DNA of 64,000 nt, taken from Heterocephalus glaber. Its lineage: Eukaryota > Chordata > Mammalia > Rodentia > Bathyergidae. The stretch is taken from NCBI RefSeq assembly GCF_000247695.1, contig NW_004624882.1, positions 2,732,094 to 2,796,093 of the forward strand. The letters are read 5' to 3'. Positions within the stretch are counted from its first letter, which is position 1; every line of letters starts with the position of its first letter. Of this stretch, positions 1 through 11,715 are shown one piece after another. The position numbers and the translations under genes are program-made. The notes beneath the pieces are model-generated. The model worked only from the letters and a program-made list of their open reading frames with translations. It made no database searches and had not been told where the DNA came from.

Positions 1-176
1 ATATGTGCGACCATGTTCATAGCAGCACAGTTTGTGATAGCTAAAACTTGGAAACAGCCCAAATGCCCATCAACTGGAGACTGGATAAAGAAAATGTGTT
101 TTTTAAAATAAAATGGAGTACTATTCAGCCATAAAAAATGAGAAATTAGAGACATTTATAGCTAAATGGATGCACC
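1..176 (+). mobile_element. L1 fragment, 3' part of ORF2 (window edge)
   Basis: The forward strand encodes the typical end of L1 ORF2: a stretch equivalent to 'MFIAAQFVIAK', then a D-W-I-K-K block and 'EYYSAIKNE' (frames are broken). The same segment occurs at 24691, in the same orientation, where it runs on to a complete 3' end. Here the match stops at about 176, so the copy has lost its 3' end or is interrupted. The left end is cut by the window. Non-functional. Confidence 0.9.
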
Positions 177-1884
177 TTCCTTTCTTTTTGTAGAAAAGTA
201 AGAGTTTATTTAGATCAAAGTATGCTGTCAAAGGGGACAGTAATTTCAAGAGAGAAATCACACTATCACTGTGAAAGATTGGGGTTTTTATAAGAGTTTG
301 AGGATGTGGAAAAAGGATCTCAGTAGCAAATGTGATTATCTAAAGAAAGTCTTTTCCTGGATCATTTAGCACCTTGCAGATCTTTCAGAATATCTGTGTT
401 GTGTTTGTAATTATACGTTTACAGTGGTGATTTTGACCATTTTTCTCTGCCTTACAGAAGACCTTTTACTTTAGATAAGTATGTGATAGGGGGGTCTTTG
501 CATAGCTTTTTAGAGAAGATAAATCCAAATTCATTGGGAAGAATGAATGGGCCTTACATCAAAAGGTCTGTTCCTGTATTATGACTGCTTATCAAGAGCA
601 GAATGTCTTTAACTGGAGTTTCTTTGTTGTTGGATGGCTTTAATCAGAGTTCCACTGTACAGGTTTAAGCCTCTTGTTCCCAATGGGCACCCACTATATT
701 TTCCCCATGACCAACCAACAAAGTCAAGTCAATGACAAGAGAGTAAATGTTCATATCCATAACTTCTTTGAGCTGAGCTGGAACATCAGGGGCCCTTTGA
801 GTTTGGGGGTAGGGGTGGGTGGCCTATTTTCTTAGGCTAATGGCTGAGATCTAAATTGAGCATCAAGCTCTAAATAGGGTTGTGCAGCAGATCCAGACAA
901 AGGTCTAGCATGTATCATTGAAAACTGCTGGATTGTGGAAGAAATAAATTGCTGTTATAAATCTTTGGGGTCTGAAGAAACACTATCTGAGTTATATAGA
1001 ATATATGTACGGCATTTCATTTTAATAATATCACAGGTGAGCATTAGCTTGAATAGGAGCTGAAGAATTATTAAATCAGAGTGCACTTTTAGAAGTATTG
1101 GCCATGTTGAATTATAATCTTTTTAGTTTTGAATCTGTAACTATAGTCAGGTAGAATTTTCCCTAGGGGATATAAATTAGTGCCTTTTATTTTTAGGTGC
1201 ATCATGACTAGGTCTCTTCTAATACTTGTTCTTTTATCATCATAGAATTGCATCAATAAGAGTCAGAAGGAGGAATGGGCTTTAGGGTATGAAGTGGGAG
1301 CAGTGGAAAGGAAGTTAAGTTCAAAGAAAAGCCAAAGGAAGGATCATTAAATATATCAGTTTCAGAACTTAGAGGTGAGAAAGACATACTTTAGAAAGGA
1401 ACATGCACAGCCTTCCTGCATGCAGTTGGGGATCTTGTGATAAAGTCTTAAAGGCCCAAATATAAGGAACTTCAGAGTTCTTTTGAGATTGTGGCAGAAA
1501 AGATCTGATTGTAGGATGTTGTTATAATTTAGGGCGCCTCTAAGGGGCAAAAGTTACTGGTTCAGAAATGTTGTAGAGGAAAATAAGATATTTTTGGGGA
1601 GATCAAGGGTTAAATGTGGAACAATTAAACAATACATTTGATGAGTGAGTCAGAAGGGGTAGAGAATGTGAGACCCCCATTGGGTCCTATTGGAGATATA
1701 GCAACCATCCAAAAGGTGATCCCTGAGGGTGACAGATCTCACCTCCTGAGGTGAGCTCTAATCTAGGGCATCCCATGAGAAAGGAGAACCTCCAAGTCAG
1801 TGAAAATCCCATTTCACTTTGAACCCTTGGGTGTAGCCCAGCACCACGTGTCTGATTGGTCACATTGGACAAGACCTGGTATGA
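177..1884. other. Unassigned, probable LTR-retroelement debris
   Basis: No gene is visible. The base composition is less AT-rich than the neighbours, and the stretch shares a motif (195-263) with one at 2548-2625, which suggests a dispersed repeat. I could not match it to a named family. A retroviral-like internal region is an inference from the pairing of similar ends, not from any recognised protein. Confidence 0.35.
195..263 (+). repeat. Copy 1 of a short unclassified dispersed repeat
   Basis: It begins GTAGAAAAG, then GAGTTTATTTA, then TGTCAA-GGGG-CAGT and AGAAATC. The same ordered blocks appear at 2548-2625. Similarity falls off quickly on the right. It could be the edge of an old LTR or a SINE-like unit. 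Confidence 0.45.
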
Positions 1885-1952
1885 GGTGGGGGAGGAGGGA
1901 GGCGAGGCAGAGAGAGGGAGAGAGGGAGAGGGAGAGGGAGAGAGAGAGAGAA
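1885..1952 (+). repeat. Polypurine (GA/GGGA)n tract
   Basis: Imperfect GGGA/GAGA repeats followed by a pure (AG) run at the right end. It explains the low-complexity reading frames across it on both strands. Confidence 0.9.
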
Positions 1953-2547
1953 TATATGTGGCCATAAGGGAAGGGGAGACTCACCATCCTGGAGAGATGG
2001 AAAACCAGGTCATTCAGGAGTCTTCTAGACCAGGAAATTCAACTGAGAGAGGGCAAAGCCTTGGAGTTAGGAACAGCTAAGGTGATGTCCTCACAATATG
2101 CACAGATTTTCCCTGGGTGGGGGCTTCCACTGCTTATTTTCCTATGTGTTAAGAGTGTAGGGGTCCCAAGGATGATAAAGCGGCCCTTTCCACTTACGGA
2201 CTATAGCCATCCTCCATTCTCTACAGCCTTCAGATCCTACAAAAGAGTGGCCCTGGCTAGAGTCTGTACATTACAAGGGGTAAGTAACTTTCTGCAAGGG
2301 TCCAAAAGGAACTGCTTTACCTCTACTCTGATGGACCAGTTGAGGGTCACTGCCCTGAGGCCTTCAGGTCCCACTGGGGAGTCACCCCAGTGAGGGTCCT
2401 TCAGTTGCCTATAGGCTGCTCAGCCAAACGACTCACAAGCACTACAGTGGAGAGAGAAACCAAGGGAGGCAAGAAGAGAGTTTTCCCCATCCCCATATGG
2501 GCTGGTGATGTGGATGGTAAAAATTTTATACCAATAGATAAGGGATG
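1953..2547. other. Unassigned, probable retroelement debris
   Basis: Relatively GC-rich for this window, with open frames of 97-110 codons on the plus strand. These frames have no recognisable domain and no conserved retroviral motif that I can see. It may belong to the same old element as 177-1884. Confidence 0.3.
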
Positions 2548-2625
2548 TAGAAAAGAGTTTATTTATATCAGGGTACTCTGTCAAGGGGGGCAGTGTGCGA
2601 GTTTCCAAGACAGAAATCGTGACAT
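2548..2625 (+). repeat. Copy 2 of the unclassified dispersed repeat
   Basis: It carries the same ordered blocks as 195-263 (GTAGAAAAG, AGTTTATTTA, TGTCAAGGGG, CAGT, AGAAATC). It lies about 2.35 kb from copy 1 in the same orientation, the geometry expected of two termini of one element or two independent insertions. Confidence 0.45.
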
Positions 2626-2964
2626 CCATTTTCTAGTAAGGGCTGAAACAGTGGCTTCTATCTTTTGGGGGTGGCAGTGGTAGAAAGGTTGTTTCTGATG
2701 GGAACCACATCCATCTAGTGACAGCCATCTAGTGGTTGCAGCAAATTTGAGGTTTGGGAAGCAACATAAATTATAGCATCAGGAGCTTGAAGAGGACTAA
2801 ATTCAGTTTTATCACCAGCTCAGCTCTATGATGTGGTTTTAGAAATTATTCTTCAAATGTTGGTTCTGAGTCTTTCCATGATGCCGTTAGCTGCCCAATA
2901 TCCTCTTAACTCTTCCTTTCATTTGTTGGACTCAGTATCTAAGAACCTAGATTATAACATTGAA

Positions 2965-3385
2965 TTATATACTGTGTCAGTTATCTATGGCCACAATAGA
3001 GTTTATGTGGCAGACAGACAGTTACAAAACTTGGTTTCATGCAACAGTGATGTTTTTTGCACGTGGGTCTACAGTTTGGAAGAATAGTTTAGACAGTGTT
3101 AGTAGAATATGGGAATGTGGCTGATTTCTACTGAGCTTGCTCATGTGCATACACATACTGTCAGCTAGCATGTTGGTGGGAGATAGTTCATCTTAGCTGC
3201 ATGTGGTCTGTCATTCTTTAGCAGGAAGCTCAGATTTGTACTCTGAGTTGGATCCAGGTTTGTAAGGGAGGGATAAGATCACTTCTTCTTTTATTGGTCA
3301 AGCCATATAGTCCAGCCCAAATTCAAGGTGTTGGGCCATAGAATCTACTGATTAATGGAAATTTCTAACATATTGCTAGGGGGCT
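2965..3385 (-). mobile_element. Old LTR fragment, MLT1-type (ERVL-MaLR)
   Basis: Reading the plus strand gives a degenerate 'gttatctatgg...' start and, near the right end, an 'ATTGGTCAA...CCAGCCCAAATTCAAGG' block. That order is familiar from reversed mammalian MLT1-type LTRs. It is heavily diverged, consistent with an insertion predating rodents. Confidence 0.55.
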
Positions 3386-4026
3386 GATTGCATAATCACT
3401 GTCTTTGTGACTTGGAATTTTGAAGTGGATACATATAAAAGAGAATCTAGAAGAGAACACATCAAAACATTTAATTATAGTATCTCTAGATTAATTTAAA
3501 TACTCTTGATTTTTTGTACTTTCAGTTTTTCTGCAGCAAATAGCAGTTACTTGTATAAGCTTAACAGTAGTTATAAAAAATTTAAATGTGTTGGAAAGTT
3601 GGAAGAGGTGGTGATCACTTCTGTTTGTAAAGAAGGTGCTAACATTTTTCCCAAATAGCAAAAATTGTACATAGTAGCCCTTTAGGGAGTTAATCTGTCC
3701 AGAATTATTTTATCTAAAATGTTAAATATGCTATTTGGGGATGGGAGCCTCTGATTTTTACCAAATTTTCAGAGTTTATTTTTCACAGTAGCTGTCTGCC
3801 AAGAAGAAACACTGTAGGAGATGTACTAGTGTTAGTCTCTTAGAATTGGAAGACTGTAATCATGAAGGGTGAAGCTACTTCATAGTATAGACTTTTGTGT
3901 TTGTTTGTTGTTGGGTAGACAGCTGGGTAGTGGATCCATGGTAGGACAATGGCTCCCCCAAACTGCTTTTCTTTTCCAGTGCTTTCTTCAAAACCTCAAA
4001 TGTGCTTTTCATAAAAACAAAAGTAG
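3386..4026. other. Single-copy or unrecognised sequence
   Basis: AT-rich with no open frame, repeat signature or RNA gene that I can recognise. Confidence 0.6.
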
Positions 4027-4101
4027 GGGACTAGGGGTGTAGCTTAGTGATAAAGTGTACATTTAGCATGTACAAGTTCTTGAGTTTAATTCCCAGCACT
4101 A
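4027..4101 (+). mobile_element. ID-like tRNA-derived SINE, degenerate
   Basis: It has an A-box-like block (TGTAGCTTAGTGATAAAG) and a B-box-like block (AGTTTAATTCCCAGCACT) at tRNA spacing. An A-rich tail follows and has expanded into a GGAA microsatellite. It is more diverged than the copies at 23301 and 62079. Confidence 0.8.
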
Positions 4102-4107
4102 ATGAAA

Positions 4108-4160
4108 GGCAGGAAAGATGGATGGAAGGAAGGAAGGAAGGAAGGAAGGAAGGAAGGAAG
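4108..4160 (+). repeat. (GGAA)n microsatellite
   Basis: About ten GGAA/AAGG units from 4121, grown out of the tail of the adjacent SINE. Confidence 0.92.
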
Positions 4161-4164
4161 ACAG

Positions 4165-4392
4165 GCCGGCACAATGTTTTATGATTCATCCACATTGTAG
4201 AAAGTATCAGTACTTCAGTACTTTTTTATGGCTGAGTAGTATTTCATTTTATGGAAACATCACAATTTGTTTGTCCATTCATCAGCTGATGGACAATTGG
4301 GTCATTTCCACTTGGGGACTATTATGAATAGTGCTGCTATGAGCACTCTTGTTCAAGTCTTTTTTTGGACATATGTTTTTAGTTCTCTTGGG
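4165..4392 (-). mobile_element. Old L1 fragment (ORF2 3' region), reverse
   Basis: The plus strand carries the reverse complement of the L1 ORF2 end: 'atggctgagtagtatttcat', then 'tccattcatcagctgatgga', then 'tatgaatagtgctgctatga'. It is cut by the Tigger element starting at 4395, and short L1-like sequence appears to resume after 5052. Confidence 0.85.
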
Positions 4393-4394
4393 TA

Positions 4395-5052
4395 CAGTAT
4401 TCCTCCACATAAACATGAGAGACACATTCCAAGGACCCCCATGGATGCCTGAAACCTTGGATAGTACCGAACTCTATATGTGCTGTGTTTTTTCTATACA
4501 TACATACCTATGATAAAATTTAATTTATGAATTTGTTACAGTAAAAGATTAGCGACAATAACTCATAATAAAATAAAATAATTTTAACAATATATTGTAA
4601 TAAAAGTTACACAAACATGGGTCTATCTCACAAAATATCTTATTGTAAGGAAGATCTTAGCAACCTCATCAGATGATTTTTTCTTTTCTTTATTTCAAAT
4701 TGAGGACTTTCTCCTTTTCACTGAAAGGAAACACTTTATGGCATATCTTTGCATATCCAAATTGCCAGTATCACTACTCTTGGGCTTTGTGGCCATTGTT
4801 AAGTAAAATAAGGATTCTTGAACACAAGCACCACAGTAACAGACAGATACTAAGTGACTGATGAGTGGGTAGTGTGTCCTGGGTGGGATGGAACAAGACA
4901 GTGAAAGATTTCTTCACACTACTGAGAACAGCACACAATTTAGAATTTATGAGTTGTTTATTTCTGGAATTTGCCACTTAATATTTCTCAACTACAGTTG
5001 GCATAGACAGTTGAAGCTGTGGAAAGCAAAATGGCTAAAGGGGACCTACCTA
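4395..5052 (+). mobile_element. Tigger-family DNA transposon derivative
   Basis: It opens CAGTATTCCTCC directly after a TA dinucleotide and closes GGGGACCTACC before TA, matching the terminal inverted repeat and TA target preference of Tc1/mariner-Tigger elements. The interior follows a familiar mammalian non-autonomous Tigger, with blocks such as CCCCCATGGATGCCTGAAACC, AAAATATCTTATTGTA and ATTATTAAGTAAAATAAGG-like sequence. No transposase frame survives. It sits inside an old L1. Confidence 0.8.
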
Positions 5053-5104
5053 TATATGGCTATGAATAGAACTTCTGAGTACACTGTTTAAAAAAATTAT
5101 TAAA

Positions 5105-5460
5105 ATTTTATTTTTATTTTATTAAATTTTTACATGTTCGCAGTACATGAAGTTTATGTTCATTTTAAGAAGTAGCTACATGTACAAAACACATTCTGCT
5201 CCTTTTATTCCCTTTGCTCTCCCTACCCATCTCTCTTCCTCCATCCCCTCTCCCCATTTCATCATCATCGTCACCATGATCATCATCATTATTTTAGTTC
5301 ATGTTTGCATCATATAAGGCTTTCTTTCAATGTGGATATTTGGTACACGTACACGACACATCTTAAATCCTTTTATAGCCCCTTCACCTCGCCCTTGGTC
5401 TCTTGGACCCCTTCCCATTTGCGAAAGATCTATCTCCCTGTTCCCTTTTAGCAATCTACT
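5105..5460 (-). mobile_element. L1 3' end (3' UTR), reverse, doubled unit
   Basis: A T-rich start (the poly-A tail read in reverse) is followed by two diverged copies of one unit, at 5131-5215 and 5297-5390. Each reads approximately 'catgttTgcagtacat' ... 'tacacgtac' ... 'acacatct' and then a pyrimidine-rich stretch. The unit also occurs at 30361, 30489, 49040 and 53741 in the same orientation. Confidence 0.75.
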
Positions 5461-8089
5461 AAGTTTTAAATAAATTTATTAGTTACTCTTATTTGGCAAA
5501 TATGATAGTTAATATTGCTGGGAATATAATTTTTCAACTAAATAAGGAATGTTATGAATAAATGTCTTAGATGTGTTTCTGGAAAGCAGTTCAACCATAA
5601 TTTTAAGCAATGGCTCCAAAGTTAGAATTAGGTGCCCAACATCTATAGCTGAGCATTTTAAAGTGATTGTGTAAATTCTGCTGCTTGTTCCCAAGATGTA
5701 TCACATGTATAAAGAAACTAAATTTTATGTTCAGTATTAAACCCGGTGTATTGCATATACTTGGTATTAACTTGCATACACAAGTGAACTGGGAAACATG
5801 AAATGGTTCCCTGTCTATAGTGTGAAGATAAGTGAAAGAAGGTGTAAAGCTATAAACTATCATTGATCTGTAAAGCAATGTAGAAAAAGGCTGAATGTTT
5901 TCTACTTTTCAAAATGCTCTTTCCATAGGAAAAAAGCACATGGTGAGGAAAAGAAGACAAGAAAACAAGTGATGTTGTCAACCTTCTGCAAGAATGATAT
6001 GATCGATAATTACAAGCAGCTGAGCAGAAACAATGTGGGCATGCTTAAAATTTGCTTAAGCAGATTCTATGCTTCCTTTCCTGACGCTGTTAAAATTCTT
6101 CAGCATAAGAGCCCTTGAACAAGAGAATATTGCCTTTTTCTCCCTACTGAGTCTATCCAAACATGCAGAGTGTATGCTTTGTTTAAGTGCTGCAGAGATA
6201 GTCTGTGGAAATATTTATAATATGCATACCAGTTTGTTCACGTAATTTAAATACATGCTTTTTAATTTTTATTTCTCTCTGAAGGTTTTCAGTGTCTGTC
6301 TGTATGACTGCATCTATTGTGTCACCTTTTAATTTAGGGTGTTACATGTGGTGCAACTTTCTTCAGGTTGAAAGTGACAGCTCAGCATTTTGCAATGAAG
6401 TTCTTTTCTGAATGTTGAGGCTTTGAGCTACTTATGACAATTATTGGTCTGCTATGTTCTAGACCACTTGCTGTTCTTGCTGAACGACAAGATAAATGTC
6501 TTTGGAAGACACTTTCCTCCATTTGGTCAGTCTTTATGGATCCACAGTCCCTCTTCTTCTATGAGAGGGAATGGATCTGGCTCTCTCTGCTCTCTGTGAG
6601 TACAATCATGGAAAGTCCTTGGTGTCACTGTTAATTCAGGGGATGCTGCTGAATTGAAGGATGTAATGAAAGTCAAAGAAGGAGGCCATATTTGGCGTGT
6701 GTTTCTCCCAAGGCAAAATGTGATTCTTATGCTGTGATCCTTTGTAAAATCAGATAATTACAGGACTACTCTTCCCAAGGACAAGTTTTCTACTTATACT
6801 TTCTCCCACTTACAGTCAGAAAAAAAAAGTCAATCAAGTATTTGTTAGACAAGTATTTGTTAAACAATCATTGGCCCCAAATCTGTCCACAGCATTATTA
6901 TGTAAAACTGCCTTAGCCTGCATATACAGCTTACCATTCTAGATAAGTAGCACACAGAAAAAATTATCAAATAACGTACTCATATTAAGTTGGGATAAAA
7001 CTCTATTGGGATGCCTGACAATTTTATCTAAATTAAGAAAATGGAGTTTGGGATGGTTGAGAGTGAGCAAAAATAGTTCATAGAAAAGAGACCTTGAGCT
7101 GGCTCTGGACTAGATAGAATGTCAATACAGTACATAATGTGGAGACTCTTCTTGGGGCTTGAGATTGGGAAAAAATATGAATAATACCTCTGAGACAAAA
7201 GCAGCCTAAACATCATAATCACCATCTGTGTGAAATTACAACTGGAGTCCCAGTTATAGGATAAAACAGCAAAACCAGAGAGCAAGAGCTGAGACATTTG
7301 AACAAACTCATTCTTTCCCTGACATACCCTTGTTTGCCCCACCATAAACTTTATAGTCAAATGTTTTTAAAGGGGGAAGGCAGCACTGTTCTTCACTAGG
7401 TATGCATTTATGTACTAATTTTAAAAACACCATGGCTTTCAGCAGCAAACAAATGTACAGTTATGGTGAACACCCAGTTCCAGTGTAGGAGAATTTTCCA
7501 TACTCAACTCGGTGAAGAAATGAGTATTTTTGGGTTTTGGTTATTTTCAGATGGGAAGCAAAATACAGACATAAGCCTAGAAAATAATGCAGATGCCAAG
7601 CTTATGTATTCTTGAGCAGTGAATGTGGGATCACCAAGTAGTAGTGACAGTGAATTAAAGTGTAGAATGTTGATGATTTTCTCTCCCTCCACACCTAAGA
7701 ATTGCTCTTATATCACCTTTACATTTATTTGATTTAAAAACTAAAGACTCAAACCTGATCAAAAATATTACTGTAAGTAAGCATGTTGAATAAGACAGTG
7801 GAGAGATGATTCATTCCTCTGTTAACATCAGTAGTCATCCAAACATGTACTGTTTCCTGGCATAAAATCATAGCTGTGGGATGATCTTCTTGCTTATGAA
7901 AAAATCAGTTAATTTTTTAATAAAAATTGGTTTATACCTAGAAGATGATCTTAAAAATGTTACATATGGTTCTCATCTACTTTTTAAAATTCAACGTGGC
8001 CAGGGCCATGGGTATTGGGAGTTGGTGGGGCTTCAGAACCTGATTGGTAATGAGCTTTTTCAATCTTTCTCTCTGTGTTTCTGTCTCTG
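5461..8089. other. Mostly single-copy sequence, no gene seen
   Basis: About 2.6 kb, AT-rich. The frames at 5509-5878, 6434-6634, 7028-7360 and 7504-7692 are short and have no domain or coding pattern. No repeat family was recognised by eye. A few short A or T runs are the only low-complexity sequence. Confidence 0.55.
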
Positions 8090-8163
8090 TCACACACACA
8101 TACAGACACACACACACACAGACAGACACACACACAGATACACACACACACACACACACACAG
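8090..8163 (+). repeat. Imperfect (CA)n microsatellite
   Basis: CACA runs interrupted by TACAGA, GACAGA and GATA variants. They create the valine/cysteine-rich and threonine/histidine-rich spurious frames on both strands. Confidence 0.95.
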
Positions 8164-10309
8164 TGTAAATTATATAACAAAAATAAACTCTTAATATAAA
8201 TCAGCTTCTAAGCCCGAGTGCAGCTGACTAATCTATAAGGACTATTTTAAAAATAGCATATTCTTTTCATAATCCACCCAATGTCCCTTTTTTGGCTTCA
8301 CACTTATGGTTTTGCTCCCTACTTGTCCTACTGTGCATCATTTTCTTACCAATTCACATTCCTTAGACTCTGGGCTTCTATTTTTGATTTTTGGCAGTCA
8401 GAAATACCTTTAGATGAGACTGTCAATTCATGCTTTTCAAAACCTCTGATTTTCAGATTAGCCAAATTATAAGCTTTCCCATTTACAAGTGTGGAATACT
8501 CTGAAGCCTAATGTTTATCTAAAAATGGTGTTCATTATCCATTAGATCTTATTCACTTTATTATTCAAATTTAGTACTTTGACCTCTCTTTCCTACTAGC
8601 TAATACACTTTTAAATTTTTGAATGTATGACTTTGTAATTAAGAAGTAGCCTGAGGATACATATGGTTTATCTTTTAGACATTAATATTTTCTTCTGGGG
8701 GTTGGAAATTAAAACTTGAAATTAATATGGGGGTAATTTGGTGTCTTTTTCTCTAGATGCTTGCTAATTCCTTGTTCTTAAGACAGATAACCAGGAAAAA
8801 TCACTGTCACAAAAGAAAACAAATAGATGCGGCAATGAGGGGCATAGAATGAATTTTAGATTACAGCAACCCTTAAAAATGTCTAAAAAGTTCAGTCAAA
8901 TTAGTCCTGAATCATGTAGACAACTCATCTAAATGCCTGAGATTTAATTATTTGTGCACAGACTCTGAACATTATTTCAGGCTTCCATTTTTTCATATGT
9001 GTTGACTTGCAACTTCTCTTCGTGGATTTTAGTCAGGCCAACTTACACGAGTCCACTAACTTTGCATTGTTTCTCTCTCCATCTTTCAGCATTACCCTTG
9101 CTCATTCATGACTTTACCATTTTCTTCAGTCCAGCTGTAAATGTTATTCAGAATTTATTTTACACTGGAATGTAACTTCCAAGATACAAAATTTCTAAAA
9201 ACAACCTCTTCTACCCACTCTTGTTTCTTTTGGTGATACTTGTTTGCATTTTGCTAACAAATGGTATGTACCACCACTGCACGACACACTTAGTTTAGGA
9301 GTTTTCTTTGTCTCCCTAGGCCTCTAGTTTGCTTCCTAATGGACTTAAAATAGATTTCTTTTAATTTCACTGAAAAACTATCATTCTTTTAGCTCTTATT
9401 ATATTACTTTGAAAGGAAAATAACCTATTTATATTGCTGAGCATCCTTTCTCAAAAGAACACTTTTCCTTCTCTGGAAGGATAAATTCATTACCATTTAT
9501 TATCTGAACATCTATGAAAATGCTTAGAAGTAATTTCAGAGAGTCCCAAAAGAATCATTTTAATTTAAGACATCTAATCACTGGTAATTAAGAAGATTGA
9601 AAAATGTCAACAAAAACATTATTAAAATTTGCATTTATTACAGCCAACACTTTAGAGGAAAGGGAAAATTGATTACTGAGAAATTTAATTATGTTTTAGA
9701 AGAAGTTGGGAAAGAAAAACTTTTCAAAACTCAATAAAGTGACTTTTTGAGCTTTTCACATAGACATACTTGAGTTCAAACAACTCTTACCTTTGCTTTG
9801 TATTAGTTCAGTAGGCTTGAATAGGAGCTCAGATAATTAAGCTGGGGGTTTTTGCTTGCATCCATTATTAGGAGAATAATTCAAGTAGAATTAAAGTGAA
9901 ATAAAAATTTAGAATAAATTTTAATAGCTTATTAATTATTAAAGTTAATTGATGCTGTCCCAGTAGATTCTGGAAAACAGCAAAATTTTATGTCACATTA
10001 TATCATCATTGCTTTTTGCAGATTTGAATGTAATTGCCCTAACATCAGCTTGGCCATTTCAACTTTACATTTTAGGTCTTCTGTGAGTATTCAGACCATG
10101 AGAAAACCTATGATGTGCTCAGTAATGAGTGCTGTGCAGCAAGTATCTTTTTTAAAACATGATTTTTCTTTAAAAAAAAAAGACAAAGAAACTTTCCATT
10201 GCAAATTGTCCATTTGTAAATAGATTTCCCTGCTTTAGATTAAGTTTTTCTGCTTAAATTTACAGCTTATTGGTTTATAAATAAACCACTACATGGAAGC
10301 AAAATTTTT
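8164..10309. other. Mostly single-copy sequence; weak L2-like patch
   Basis: No gene is visible. The patch at about 9090-9290 loosely resembles a decayed L2 3' region (an ACTGGAATGTAACTTCC block), but too weakly to call. The rest is AT-rich unique-looking sequence. Confidence 0.45.
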
Positions 10310-10390
10310 TTTTTGGTACCAGGGATCAAACTCAGGTCCTTGCACTTGTGCAGCAGGCAGCTAAACCGCTGAGCTAAATCCCCGGCCCAT
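10310..10390 (-). mobile_element. ID-like tRNA-derived SINE, reverse
   Basis: Poly-T, then TTGGTACCAGGGATCAAACT (the reversed B box), then CTGAGCTAAATCCCCGGCC (the reversed A box and 5' end). The element is flanked by a 14-base direct repeat GAAGCAAAATTTTT at 10296-10309 and 10391-10404, the target-site duplication of L1-driven retroposition. Confidence 0.93.
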
Positions 10391-11039
10391 GAAGCAAAAT
10401 TTTTAATAGAAGGTAATTAAACTGAGAGGTTATAGGGCCTTTTAGTTTCATTTTGTACAAAGTGAAATTGTGCAGATATTTTAATCAAATTGACTATGGC
10501 TTAAAATTTGCTGTAACGTGATTGGTTCATGAAAGTTATTGTTAAATTTAACCAGACCAAAATTTGAATTCCATGTCCTATGGTTACCAGTGTGCTCTCT
10601 GTAACAAGTTGTGCTTTTATTGTCATGACAAGAATTCTGAGACATTTTGGCTTTTTTTCTAGTTCCAGCCACTTCATTTGATTTTAGTATTTCCAACTTA
10701 GATTGTACTGAGAAATGAACATACCAAGCTGAGGGTTGATCTGATGAGCACAGAGACAGCAGCCTCTTCCCCAAATCTCAGTTGATTTCAGATAAGCAAT
10801 TCACGTAATCCTGTGATTTTAACGTCTACTCCTAGCAGAAAACAGGGAAGAAACCCTATATCTATCCTTGTCCTGGAAAATTCTGGAAAACCTACACAAT
10901 CCTCATTCTCAAGTCATGGATTGGGGAACTTTCTTCACTCTACAAACTTTGGATATGCCCATTACTACAAAGTTTAGGACACTTTCTGACCCCTGCTCTA
11001 GAATCCAGGTAGTTGTAGAGTAGAAAAGAGAAAAAGAAA
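10391..11039. other. Single-copy sequence, possible conserved non-coding DNA
   Basis: No repeat or gene recognised. It lies between the SINE at 10310 and the candidate conserved block at 11040. Confidence 0.4.
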
Positions 11040-11520
11040 AGGAATGATGCAGAAAGAATTGTGTCTCATTTACAGTCAATGACTCCAATTGGTTATTCTT
11101 CTGTGATGCCAGTAAAAAAGCATTTAAAAATTACCCGTTCAAATTAAATTCATTCTCAATGATTGAACAAAGAATCCCAATGAACAAATGTTCTTTCGCT
11201 GATGTTGATAGGAATTATTATCTATTGAGCACGTTGACTGAATTTAGGGAACATGAATGCCCTCTAATTAGGGTGTTCATATAATTTACTGTCAAAATTG
11301 TAACACTTTGGAAAGGGAAAATGGAAATATTAATAATTATACCAGAGTAACTGGCATAACCTGGATTGTCTCTGTCAAACCTACCTGCCTCATGTACAGC
11401 ATTTAAATGCTGCCTACTTGCAAAGGCCCAGATCAACTCTTTTCCAAGAAAGATCTTTGAATTACTTCAGCTGTCCTGTTTCTGAATTATTAAGGCATCA
11501 GGGGCACAAACATATCAGAA
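11040..11520. promoter_or_regulatory. Candidate conserved non-coding element
   Basis: A repeat-free stretch with a TAATTA-centred imperfect dyad (arms 11253-11263 and 11270-11280) and a perfect 16-base palindrome CAGCATTTAAATGCTG at 11397-11412. Such AT-rich homeodomain-like cores are common in developmental enhancers, but conservation cannot be seen from one sequence. Tentative. Confidence 0.25.
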
Positions 11521-11595
11521 ATTAGGACGTTTTAACTACCTGAAGGAAAGACTTATGTGATGTTATTTGACATGCATTTGTTCAGTCTTATCTAT

Positions 11596-11715
11596 TAGAA
11601 TGTAACCTTCTTGAACACAGGAATATGTCTTGTCCCTCTGTCTCCCTACGGCTCTGGTGACATTGCAATGCCCAAAATAAAGAGAGTAGATTCTTGCTGA
11701 GTAGTTGACTTACCT
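11596..11715 (+). mobile_element. L2/MIR-type 3' end remnant
   Basis: The order 'agaatgtaaccttcttgaacacagg', 'tgtcttgtc', then a degenerate 'aataaa...' tail matches the common 3' end of L2-type LINEs and the SINEs that use it ('gtaagctccttgagggcagg' in well-kept copies). Old and truncated. Confidence 0.6.

Noticed and set aside
4108..4160. Tandem GGAA repeat as a possible CRISPR-like or satellite array
   Set aside because: A simple microsatellite grown from a SINE tail; no spacers and no higher-order unit.
7977..8180. Cysteine/valine-rich minus frame
   Set aside because: Translation of the CA/TG microsatellite.
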